Origin: Muriiphilus sp048268845
GTDB lineage: Bacteria > Pseudomonadota > Alphaproteobacteria > Rhodobacterales > Rhodobacteraceae
NCBI GenBank assembly: GCA_048268845.1
Contig: JBLWUQ010000006.1
Coordinates: 152,552 to 216,551, forward strand
Length of the DNA stretch: 64,000 nucleotides
Direction of reading: 5' to 3'
The notes beneath the pieces were generated by a model. The model saw only the letters and a list, made by a program, of their open reading frames with translations, ran no database searches and had not been told where the DNA came from. Both the position numbers and the translations under genes were made by a program. Of this stretch, positions 17,102-24,703 are shown piece after piece (the stretch's first letter is position 1; each line of letters begins with the position of its first letter).

Positions 17102-18109
17102 ATGAAATACCTTCGCCCCGCCGCTTTTGCGGTCGTGGTTCTGGCCGCCATCGCCGCGATTGCCTGGTATGTCTGGGATCAGAACGTCAGCGGTCTGCCG
17201 GACGGGTTTGCGATGGGAAATGGCCGGCTTGAGGCGGACCAGATCGACATTGCCACCCGGATGCCGGGCCGCATCGCGGAAATCCGGGTCAGCGAGGGCG
17301 AGCTGGTGCAGGCCGGAGACGTGCTTGCCGTGATGGACACGCGCGAGCTTGAGGCGCAACTGGCACGGGCCCGGGCCGATGCCGCCCGCGCCGCCAGCCA
17401 GGTCGAGGAGGTTCGCGCCCTGATCGAGCTGCGCCGCGCCGAGCAGACCCAGGCCGAAGACGATTGCGCCCGCGCGATCGAACTCGCGGACCGGGGCGTG
17501 AATCCGCAGGTGGTTGTGGATCATCAGAGGATCCGGCTGGCCACGGCCGTCGCCGCCCTGAACGCAGCGCTTGCGCAGTTGAACAGCGCCCAGCTTGGCG
17601 TCGAGGCCGCGAACGCGCTTGTCGCCCAGATCGAAACCCAGGTCGGTGATGCCACGCTGATCGCGCCGGTGCTTGGCCGCGTCCTCTATCGTCTTGCCCA
17701 ACCCGGCGAGGTTCTGGGCGGCGGTGGCAAGGTCATCACGCTGCTGGATCTGTCGCAGGTCTATCTCGAGATGTTCCTGCCCGCCGATCAGGCGATGCGC
17801 ACCGGGCTTGGCGCGGAGGCGCGGATCAGGCTGGACAGTATTCCCTACGCGGTTCCCGCCTATGTCAGCTTCGTCTCGCCCGAGGCGCAGTTCACGCCGA
17901 AACAGGTGGAAACCGCCGACGAGCGCGAAAAGCTGATGTTCCGCGTCAAGGTGCGCCTGCCCGAGGAACTGGTTGCGGCCAATATCGAACAGGTCAAGAC
18001 CGGCCTGCGCGGCGTCGCCTTCATCCGGCTTGCGGGGGCCGAGGACCTGCCCTGGCCCGTCGAGTTCGTCGGCCCGCCGATCCCCGCCGATGCGCTTTCG
18101 GGCAACTGA
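17102..18109 (+). CDS. HlyD-family membrane fusion protein (YhiI-like)
   Basis: Periplasmic adaptor of 335 residues anchored by one N-terminal helix (FAVVVLAAIAAIAWYVW). The first half of the biotinyl-lipoyl-like domain is GRLEADQIDIATRMPGRI...VSEGELVQAGDVLAV. A long alpha-helical hairpin follows (about residues 80-185, rich in Ala, Glu and Arg). The returning lipoyl half has the phrase TLIAPVLGRVLYRLAQPGEVLGGG, and a beta-barrel region completes the protein. It resembles YhiI of Escherichia coli, which sits with RbbA (YhiH) and YhhJ, and the same triad follows here. GGAG lies 8 bases before the ATG. It probably links the ABC exporter to an outer-membrane channel; no TolC-type gene is in the window. 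Confidence 0.9.
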   Translation: MKYLRPAAFAVVVLAAIAAIAWYVWDQNVSGLPDGFAMGNGRLEADQIDIATRMPGRIAEIRVSEGELVQAGDVLAVMDTRELEAQLARARADAARAASQVEEVRALIELRRAEQTQAEDDCARAIELADRGVNPQVVVDHQRIRLATAVAALNAALAQLNSAQLGVEAANALVAQIETQVGDATLIAPVLGRVLYRLAQPGEVLGGGGKVITLLDLSQVYLEMFLPADQAMRTGLGAEARIRLDSIPYAVPAYVSFVSPEAQFTPKQVETADEREKLMFRVKVRLPEELVAANIEQVKTGLRGVAFIRLAGAEDLPWPVEFVGPPIPADALSGN

Positions 18110-18112
18110 GCC

Positions 18113-20836
18113 ATGCAGGATACCCCCGTCGCCCAGGTCTTGGCGCTGACGCATCGCTACGGCAAGGATCTCGCGCTTGACGATGTGACGCTGGACCTGC
18201 CGGCGGGCGGGATGCTGGGCGTGATCGGGCCCGATGGGGTGGGCAAGTCCACGTTTCTCGGCCTCTTGGCCGGGGTTCGCAAGATCCAGGGCGGAACGGT
18301 GACGGTTCTGGGCGGCGACATGACCGACCGGCGCCACCGCGAGGCGGCGTTTGCCCGCATCGCCTATATGCCGCAGGGTCTGGGCAAGAACCTCTATCAG
18401 GATCTCAGCGTTTTCGAGAACCTCGATTTCTTCGGCCGCCTGTTCGGCCATGATACTGCCGAGCGGCGGCGGCGGATCGACAGGCTGGCAAAGGCCACCG
18501 GGCTCGACCCGTTTCTGGACCGTCCCGCAGGCAAGCTGTCGGGCGGCATGAAACAGAAACTCGGCCTGTGCTGTGCGCTGATCCATGACCCGGATTTCCT
18601 GATCCTCGACGAGCCGACCACCGGGGTCGACCCGCTGTCGCGCGAGCAGTTCTGGGACCTGATCGACGACATCCGCGCCGACCGGCCCGGGATGAGCGTG
18701 CTGGTCTCGACCGCCTACATGGAGGAGGCCGAGCGGTTCGACTGGCTGGTGGCGATGGACGACGGGCGGGTTCTGGCCACCGGCACGCCCGACGAGATGC
18801 GCCGCCAGAGCGGCAAGGACACGCTGGAGGAGGCGTTCGTGTCGCTGCTGCCCGAGGACAAGCAACGCAGGACCGCCCCGGTGGAGTTGGCGCCGCTCGA
18901 GGATGACGGGACAAGCGCCCCGGTGATTGTCGCCAAGGGTCTGACCAAGCGGTTCGGCGATTTCACCGCCGTCAATAACGTGAGCTTCGAGATCCGGCGC
19001 GGCGAGATATTCGGCTTTCTCGGCTCGAACGGCTGCGGCAAGACCACGGTGATGAAGATGCTGACCGGGCTATTGCCCCCCACCGAGGGCGAGGCGTGGC
19101 TGTTTGGCGAAAAGGCCGATGCGCGCAACATCGAGACGCGCCGGCGCGTCGGCTTCATGTCGCAGTTCTTCTCGCTCTACGGCGAACTGACGGTGCGCCA
19201 GAACCTGAGCCTGCACGCGCGCCTGTTCCAGTTGCCACAACAGACCATCGCGCCCCGGATCGCCAGGCTGCTTGCTGATTTCGGCCTTGAGCCACATGCG
19301 GATGCCCTTGCGCGCGAATTGCCGCTGGGTCTGAAACAGCGACTGTCGCTGGCCTGCGCGATCATCCATGAACCCGACATGCTGATCCTGGACGAGCCGA
19401 CCTCGGGCGTCGATCCGGTGGCGCGCGATGAGTTCTGGGACCTGCTGGCCGATCTGTCGCGCGGCGACAAGGTGACGATCTTCATCTCGACCCACTTCAT
19501 GAACGAGGGCATGCGCTGCGACCGGATCAGCCTGATGCACGCGGGCGAGGTGCTGGTCTATGACACGCCGGAAAACCTGGCGACCGAGGGCGGATCGGCG
19601 TCGCTGAACGAGACCTTCATCCGCTACATCACCGAGGCGATCGGCGAACCCGAAACCCCGCCCGAACCGCTGGCAGGCATCGTGTCCGCGCCGCCGCGGC
19701 GGCGTCGCAGCGCCGGCCTGACGCGCCTGCTTGCCGTCAGCCGCCGCGAGGCACTCGAGGTGATGCGCGACCCGGTCCGCCTGGCCTTCGCGTTCTTCGG
19801 CAGCATGCTTCTGATGCTGCTGTTTGCCTATGGCATCTCGATGGACGTCACCGGGCTGAAATTCGCCGCCTTCGATCAGGACCGGACGCCCGAGAGCCGC
19901 GCCTATCTGGCCAATTTCTCGGGCTCGACCTATTTCGAGGAGGTGCCCGAAGTCACCAGCGACGATGAGTTGCGCCAACGCATGGTGACGGGTGAAATCA
20001 TGCTGGCAATCGAGATCCCGGCGGGGTTCGGGCGCGCCGTCACCACCGGGCGGCCCACGGGCGTCGCGGCATGGATCGACGGAACCGACACCGGGCGCGC
20101 GTCCACCATCGAGGGCTATGTGCAGGGCGCGCATGGCACCTTCCTGACGACCCGCGCCACGGCGGCCGGGCTGGCGGACATGGTGCAGCCCATCGTCAAC
20201 ATCGAACCTCGATACCGCTACAACCCCGGTTTCAACACGCTGCCGATCATGGCCGCAGCGGTGCCCGCGATCCTGTTGATGCTGTTTCCGGCCATCCTGA
20301 TGGCGGTCAGCATCAGCCGCGAGCGGGAGATCGGCACGATCACCAACTTCTACGTCACGCCGACCAGCAAGCTCGAATTCCTGCTGGGCAAGCAACTGCC
20401 GTATATCGGTATCGGGTTCGTCAACTGGATGGTCCTGACCGCGATGGCGATCTTCCTGTTCGGCGTTCCCCTCAAGGGGTCGGTGCTGGCGCTGTCGCTG
20501 GGGGCCGTGGTCTATATCGCGGCGGCGACCGGGTTCGGCCTGATCATCGCCGTGTTCATGCGCAGCCAGGTCGCGGCGGTGTTTACGACTTCGGTGCTGG
20601 CGATGATGCCGACGGTGCAGTTTTCCGGCCTGATGCAACCGGTCGCCACGCTCGAGGGCGCCGGACGGATCATGGGGCAGATGTGGCCCACCAACTATTT
20701 CATGCAGATGAGCATCGGCGCCTTCAACAAGGGGCTCAGTTTTGCGCAGCTCGGCCCCAACATCCTGATGATCTCGCTGTTCGCACCGGTGTTCGTCGCG
20801 CTGGCGGTCCTGTTCATGAAAAAGCAGGAGGGGTGA
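18113..20836 (+). CDS. Double ATP-binding/permease ABC exporter (RbbA/YhiH-like)
   Basis: A 907-residue fusion of two ABC ATPase domains and an ABC-2 permease. Domain 1 has Walker A GPDGVGKS at residues 39-46, signature LSGGMKQKLGL and Walker B FLILDEPTTGVDP. Domain 2 has Walker A GSNGCGKT near 305-312, Walker B MLILDEPTSGVDP and an unusual signature LPLGLKQRLSL in place of LSGGQ. From about residue 545 the membrane part begins, with a first helix, a large extracytoplasmic domain (about 590-700) and then five helices. In Escherichia coli RbbA was described as a ribosome-associated ATPase, yet the architecture and partners here point to an exporter. The substrate is unknown. It starts 3 bp after the adaptor gene. 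Confidence 0.9.
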   Translation: MQDTPVAQVLALTHRYGKDLALDDVTLDLPAGGMLGVIGPDGVGKSTFLGLLAGVRKIQGGTVTVLGGDMTDRRHREAAFARIAYMPQGLGKNLYQDLSVFENLDFFGRLFGHDTAERRRRIDRLAKATGLDPFLDRPAGKLSGGMKQKLGLCCALIHDPDFLILDEPTTGVDPLSREQFWDLIDDIRADRPGMSVLVSTAYMEEAERFDWLVAMDDGRVLATGTPDEMRRQSGKDTLEEAFVSLLPEDKQRRTAPVELAPLEDDGTSAPVIVAKGLTKRFGDFTAVNNVSFEIRRGEIFGFLGSNGCGKTTVMKMLTGLLPPTEGEAWLFGEKADARNIETRRRVGFMSQFFSLYGELTVRQNLSLHARLFQLPQQTIAPRIARLLADFGLEPHADALARELPLGLKQRLSLACAIIHEPDMLILDEPTSGVDPVARDEFWDLLADLSRGDKVTIFISTHFMNEGMRCDRISLMHAGEVLVYDTPENLATEGGSASLNETFIRYITEAIGEPETPPEPLAGIVSAPPRRRRSAGLTRLLAVSRREALEVMRDPVRLAFAFFGSMLLMLLFAYGISMDVTGLKFAAFDQDRTPESRAYLANFSGSTYFEEVPEVTSDDELRQRMVTGEIMLAIEIPAGFGRAVTTGRPTGVAAWIDGTDTGRASTIEGYVQGAHGTFLTTRATAAGLADMVQPIVNIEPRYRYNPGFNTLPIMAAAVPAILLMLFPAILMAVSISREREIGTITNFYVTPTSKLEFLLGKQLPYIGIGFVNWMVLTAMAIFLFGVPLKGSVLALSLGAVVYIAAATGFGLIIAVFMRSQVAAVFTTSVLAMMPTVQFSGLMQPVATLEGAGRIMGQMWPTNYFMQMSIGAFNKGLSFAQLGPNILMISLFAPVFVALAVLFMKKQEG

Positions 20837-20839
20837 GGG

Positions 20840-21961
20840 ATGCGCAGTGTCGCCAACACGTTCTGGCTGATCATGAAGGAGTTCCGCACGCTCTGGCGCG
20901 AAGCCATCCTGCTGTTGCTGGTGTTCTATTCCTTCGGGCCGGGCATCTACGTCGAAAGCTCGGGCGCGGGGGACATGCTCAAGAAGGCGTCGGTCACCTT
21001 CGTTGACGAGGACCGATCCTCCCTCAGCCGCGCGCTTCAGACCGCGCTGCTGCCGCCGCGCTATCTGCCGCCGCTCGAGGCCGATGCCGACCAGATCGAC
21101 CGGATGATGGATTGGGGCGAGACGATCTTCGTCGTCGTGATCCCCGCCGGGTTCGAGGCAGATGTGCGCGCCGGGCGCACGCCGTCGCTGCAGCTCAATA
21201 TCGACGCCACCAAGACGGTGGCCGCCGCCGTGGGCACCGGCTATCTGACGGCCACCTTCAACGAGGAAATCGCCCGGTTCGCCGCCAACCGCGACATCGT
21301 GCCTGCGTCGCCGGTCGAACTGGTGCTGCGCCGGTCGTTCAACCCCGCCGGCAATACCGTATGGTTGCGGTCGATCTCGTCGCTGTTGAACTGGCTGTCG
21401 ATGCTGACCATCGTGCTGACCGGCGCCGCGGTCATAAGAGAGCGCGAGCACGGCACGATCGAACATCTGCTCCTGATGCCAGTCACGGCAATCGAGATTG
21501 CGCTGGCCAAGATACTGGCCAACGGGCTGGTCGTCTTCGGCGCCTTCGTGTTTTCGCTTTTCATCGTGGTCGAGGGCCTGCTCGACGTGCCCTTTGCGGG
21601 GTCCGAAGGGCTGTTTCTGGCGGGAACGGCGGTCTATCTCTTCGCCGCGGCGTCGATCGGGCTGCTGCTGGGGATCATTGCGCGCACCATGGCGCAATTC
21701 GCGCTGCTCTTGTTGCTGGTCATCATGCCGATCATGATCCTGTCGGGCGGGATGACACCGGTCGAAGGCCAGCCCGACTGGCTGCAGCCCCTCACCTGGC
21801 TGCTGCCCTCGCGCCACTTCATGGAGTTCGCCACCGCCATTACCATTCGCGGCGCCGATTTCAGCATCGTGTGGCCGCAATACCTCTGGACCCTGCTGCT
21901 GGGCGCGGCCTTCCTTGCGATCAGCCTGATCCTGTTTCGCCGGTCAGTCGCCAGAGGGTGA
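20840..21961 (+). CDS. ABC-2 type permease (YhhJ-like)
   Basis: Membrane permease of 373 residues, third member of the YhiI-RbbA-YhhJ-like exporter. The layout is one N-terminal helix (AILLLLVFYSFGPGIYV), a large extracytoplasmic domain of about 140 residues, and five C-terminal helices with the ABC-2 signature area IREREHGTIEHLLLMPV. It probably pairs with the permease half of the preceding fusion to form the channel. The start is 3 bp after the preceding stop and has GAGGG in front. Downstream, a palindromic Fnr-like site begins 9 bp after the stop, so the phasin gene has its own promoter. Confidence 0.9.
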   Translation: MRSVANTFWLIMKEFRTLWREAILLLLVFYSFGPGIYVESSGAGDMLKKASVTFVDEDRSSLSRALQTALLPPRYLPPLEADADQIDRMMDWGETIFVVVIPAGFEADVRAGRTPSLQLNIDATKTVAAAVGTGYLTATFNEEIARFAANRDIVPASPVELVLRRSFNPAGNTVWLRSISSLLNWLSMLTIVLTGAAVIREREHGTIEHLLLMPVTAIEIALAKILANGLVVFGAFVFSLFIVVEGLLDVPFAGSEGLFLAGTAVYLFAAASIGLLLGIIARTMAQFALLLLLVIMPIMILSGGMTPVEGQPDWLQPLTWLLPSRHFMEFATAITIRGADFSIVWPQYLWTLLLGAAFLAISLILFRRSVARG

Positions 21962-21970
21962 CGCCGGGTG

Positions 21971-22019
21971 TTGACCTAGGTCAGTGCAACCGGAGGCGGG
22001 ACCGGGTAGAATGGATGAA
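21971..22019 (+). promoter_or_regulatory. Class II Fnr-type promoter of the phasin gene
   Basis: TTGACCTAGGTCAG at 21971-21984 contains a perfect 12-bp palindrome (TGACCTAGGTCA) and fits the Crp/Fnr-family pattern TTGAC-N4-GTCAA with one mismatch. TAGAAT at 22007-22012 is a five-of-six match to the -10 consensus. A start of transcription about 7 bases later, near 22019, would put the centre of the palindrome at about -41.5, the exact spacing of class II Fnr-activated promoters. The phasin ATG follows at 22051. Activation at low oxygen is the predicted behaviour. Confidence 0.7.
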
Positions 22020-22050
22020 ACCACATGACTTCCACCGAAAGGACAGCAAG

Positions 22051-22473
22051 ATGTCTACCCGTGAGAACACCACCGCTGCCGATGAAAACGCGATGGACGC
22101 CGCTCAGGTCGTGTTCAGCCTGAATCCGGCCTACTTCGCGCCGCAGGCACAGGATCTGCTGACGGCGCAGGAGCGGATTGTGAAGGAGGTCGAGCGGTTC
22201 ACATCGGCCTGGTTCGAGCGCAGGCATGACGCCATGCGCGCGATGGTCGAGGCCCGCAGCCGGGCCGCGTTGGAAGGCCCGACCGATCCGGCGAGCGCGA
22301 TCAAGGAGATTGCCGAGTGGCAGACCCGGTTGATGCAGCAACTGGCCGAAGACGCCAAGGGCTACGCCGAGATGATGACGCGATGCGCAGGGGCGCTGGC
22401 GCAGGGTGAGGTCAGGGCGCCGGATGAAAAAGCCGGCAAGACGAAGAAGGCCGCGAAATCCGGCAAATCCTGA
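22051..22473 (+). CDS. Phasin family protein (PHA granule-associated)
   Basis: Mostly helical, charged protein of 140 residues. A phasin-like core has FSLNPAYFAPQAQDLLTAQERIVKEVERF..WFERRHDAMRAMVEA, and the tail is rich in Lys and Ala (KAGKTKKAAKSGKS). Such proteins coat polyhydroxyalkanoate granules and often regulate their size. The PHA synthase gene lies about 2.2 kb away on the opposite strand. The ATG at 22051 is preceded by AAAGGA at a good distance. Longer upstream frames exist but would run back through the permease gene. Its own Fnr-type promoter predicts induction at low oxygen. It converges with ackA, only 15 bp between the two stops. Confidence 0.8.
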   Translation: MSTRENTTAADENAMDAAQVVFSLNPAYFAPQAQDLLTAQERIVKEVERFTSAWFERRHDAMRAMVEARSRAALEGPTDPASAIKEIAEWQTRLMQQLAEDAKGYAEMMTRCAGALAQGEVRAPDEKAGKTKKAAKSGKS

Positions 22474-22488
22474 CCGTCTGACCGGCGC

Positions 22489-23718
22489 TCAGGTGCTGCC
22501 GGCCCCATCACCGCGCTGATGCGCGACCCCGGAGGTGAGCACCTTCTGGGCCGCTTGCGCCAGCACCTGCTCCTCGTCGGTGGCGAGCACCAGCACCGGG
22601 AACCGGCTTGACGGCGTCGTCAGGCAAGGCCCGCCGGCCCGGTTCGCCGCTTCATCCAGGTCCGCCCCCAGCCAGGCCAGTTCGCCGATCAGGCGCGCGC
22701 GAAGGGCCGGGATGTGTTCGCCCATGCCGCCGGTCAGCACCACGGCGTCCACGCCGCCCAGGGCCGCCGCCAGCGAGCCGAAACTGCGCCCGCAGCGGTA
22801 GACGAAGAAATCCACCGCCTCGGCGGCCTCGGGGCGGTCGCTGGCCAGCAGGTCGTTCATCTCCCCGCTGATGCCCGACACGCCCAGCAGGCCCGAGCGT
22901 TCATAGAGAAGATCGCGCACCGCCTCGGGGCTGTAGCCGCGATCCATGATCAGATGCAGCACCACGCCGGGATCGAGCGCGCCGCTGCGCTGGCCCATCG
23001 GCACACCGTCGAGCGCGGTCAGCCCCATCGTCGTGGCGATGCTCTGCCCGTTCCTCATCGCGCACATGCTGACGCCGCGCCCCAGTTGCGCGACGATGAC
23101 CCGCTTGGCCGCGAGATCGGGATAGGAGCGGCGCAGCGCGCCCGCGATGTAGTCGTAGGACAACCCGTGAAAGCCATAGCGCAGGATGCCATCGTCGCTC
23201 AGCGCGCGGGGCAGACCGAAAATCTGCGCATGGCGCGGTTGCGTGCGGTGAAATGCCGTGTCGAAACACGCGATCTGCGGGATATCCGGGTAGTGTTCCT
23301 TGAGCCGCCGGATCGGGCGCAGGTTGTGCGACTGATGGCTCGGGGCCAGCGGCTCCAGTTTCTCGAGGCCCGCCAGCACGTCGTCATCCACCAACACCGG
23401 CGCCGCATGATCGGCGCCGCCGTGCACGATGCGATGCGAAAAGGCGGCGATCCTGCCGATGCCCGTCAGGTCATCCAGACGGGCGAGCATATGCGTCAGG
23501 GCTTCGGGATGGGCATTGCCCGCGCTCTCGGGCGCACCCAGATCGGTCTCCTGTTGCGTGCCGGTGTCGGGATCGCGCTCGGTCAGAACCATGCTGCCGG
23601 GCAGGCCGCGAATGTGAAAGCTCCTGATCGGGCGCGGGCCATCCTCGGCCAGCCGAAAGACGCCGCAGCGCAGGCTCGATGACCCGGCATTGAAGGTCAC
23701 CAGCAGGGTCTTAGCCAT
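22489..23718 (-). CDS. ackA: Acetate/propionate kinase
   Basis: Acetokinase family, 409 residues. It interconverts acyl phosphate plus ADP with short-chain acid plus ATP in the cytoplasm. N10 of NAGSSSLR lies in the first phosphate-binding motif. The conserved histidine region HRIVHGGADH, the sequence CFDTAFHRTQP, the catalytic segment RRYGFHGLSYDYI-like (here LRYGFHGLSYDYI) and the late GGMGEHIPALR motif are all present. The ATG at 23718 overlaps the pta stop by 8 bp, so the two are coupled. The pair yields ATP by substrate-level phosphorylation. Preference for acetate, propionate or butyrate cannot be told from sequence alone. Confidence 0.94.
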   Translation of the reverse strand: MAKTLLVTFNAGSSSLRCGVFRLAEDGPRPIRSFHIRGLPGSMVLTERDPDTGTQQETDLGAPESAGNAHPEALTHMLARLDDLTGIGRIAAFSHRIVHGGADHAAPVLVDDDVLAGLEKLEPLAPSHQSHNLRPIRRLKEHYPDIPQIACFDTAFHRTQPRHAQIFGLPRALSDDGILRYGFHGLSYDYIAGALRRSYPDLAAKRVIVAQLGRGVSMCAMRNGQSIATTMGLTALDGVPMGQRSGALDPGVVLHLIMDRGYSPEAVRDLLYERSGLLGVSGISGEMNDLLASDRPEAAEAVDFFVYRCGRSFGSLAAALGGVDAVVLTGGMGEHIPALRARLIGELAWLGADLDEAANRAGGPCLTTPSSRFPVLVLATDEEQVLAQAAQKVLTSGVAHQRGDGAGST

Positions 23719-24676
23719 TGAGCTTGCTCCCTGCCCGCTTGGCCGCCACGACAAGTCCGACCAAGGCGGCAGAGGCGCAGCGCTGTGCCACCGTGTCGGC
23801 CCGGCTGGTCAGGGCAATCGGCACTGCCGCGCCCATCACGATACCGGCCGTTTCGGCATGGGCCAGATAGTCCAGATCCTTGACCAGGATATTGCCCGAG
23901 ACCAGATCCGGCACGATCAGGATATCGGCCTGACCCGCGACCTTGGACACGATCCCCTTGATCGCCGCGGCCTTTGGCGAGATCGCGAGGTCCATCGCCA
24001 GGGGACCATCGACATCGGCCCCCGAAATGGTGCCACGGTCCGCCATCTTGCTGATCGCGGCGGCGTAGACGGTCGACTCGATCTTTTCGTTGATGTTCTC
24101 GGAGGCCGACAGAAGTGCCACCTTCGGGCGCTCGATCCCCAGCGCATGGGCGAGGTCGATGGCGTTCGAGGTGATATCGCGCAGCGTCATCAGGTCCGGC
24201 CGGATGTTGATCGCGGCATCCGACACGAAAAGCAGCCGCGCATAGCTTGATACGTCGATCACGAAGACATGGCTGATCCTGCGGCTGGTGCGCATCGCCT
24301 TTTCCGAAATGACGGCACTCATCAGGATATTGGTTTTCAAGGCACCCTTCTTCAGACCGTCGACCTTGCCGGCCACGGCCAGCTCGACGGAAACCTTGGC
24401 GGCCTGCTCCGGGGTGTCGGCCGCAACGATCGGGGTCGCGCCCAGATCGACGCCCGCCTCCTCGGCCGCCTGCCTGATCTGCGCCTCCGGCCCGACCAGA
24501 ACCGCCTCGATCAGTCCCCTTGTCTGGCTTTCGATCGCGCCCTTGATGCTGGGGCCGTCCACCGGGAAGACCACGGCGACGCGAACCGGGCCTGCCTCGC
24601 GCGCGAGGAGTTCGAGACGCTCCAGCCGGTCCAGCCGAAAGCCTTCCGGTATTTGTGCGGTCGCAAATTCATTCAT
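23711..24676 (-). CDS. Phosphate acetyl/butyryltransferase (short form)
   Basis: Member of the PTA/PTB family, 321 residues. This is the short single-domain form, like phosphotransbutyrylase, rather than the long Pta of Escherichia coli. Motifs include VVFPVDGPSIKGAIE, the conserved DVSSYARLLFVSDAAINIRPDL region, VALLSASENINEKIEST and GQADILIVPDLVSGNILVKDL. It transfers an acyl group from CoA to phosphate, giving the acyl phosphate used by the coupled kinase. Located 27 bp after phaC and overlapping ackA, so phaC-pta-ackA is one operon. This links turnover of PHA or acyl-CoA to ATP production under energy limitation (inference). Confidence 0.9.
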   Translation of the reverse strand: MNEFATAQIPEGFRLDRLERLELLAREAGPVRVAVVFPVDGPSIKGAIESQTRGLIEAVLVGPEAQIRQAAEEAGVDLGATPIVAADTPEQAAKVSVELAVAGKVDGLKKGALKTNILMSAVISEKAMRTSRRISHVFVIDVSSYARLLFVSDAAINIRPDLMTLRDITSNAIDLAHALGIERPKVALLSASENINEKIESTVYAAAISKMADRGTISGADVDGPLAMDLAISPKAAAIKGIVSKVAGQADILIVPDLVSGNILVKDLDYLAHAETAGIVMGAAVPIALTSRADTVAQRCASAALVGLVVAAKRAGSKLNG

Positions 24677-24703
24677 GTTGATCTCTCGTGTTCAGGGGAC
24701 CGG

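Noticed and set aside
19070..21880. Minus-strand open frame of 936 codons opposite the RbbA-like and permease genes
   Set aside because: Antisense shadow rich in Arg, Gln and His with no recognisable domain.
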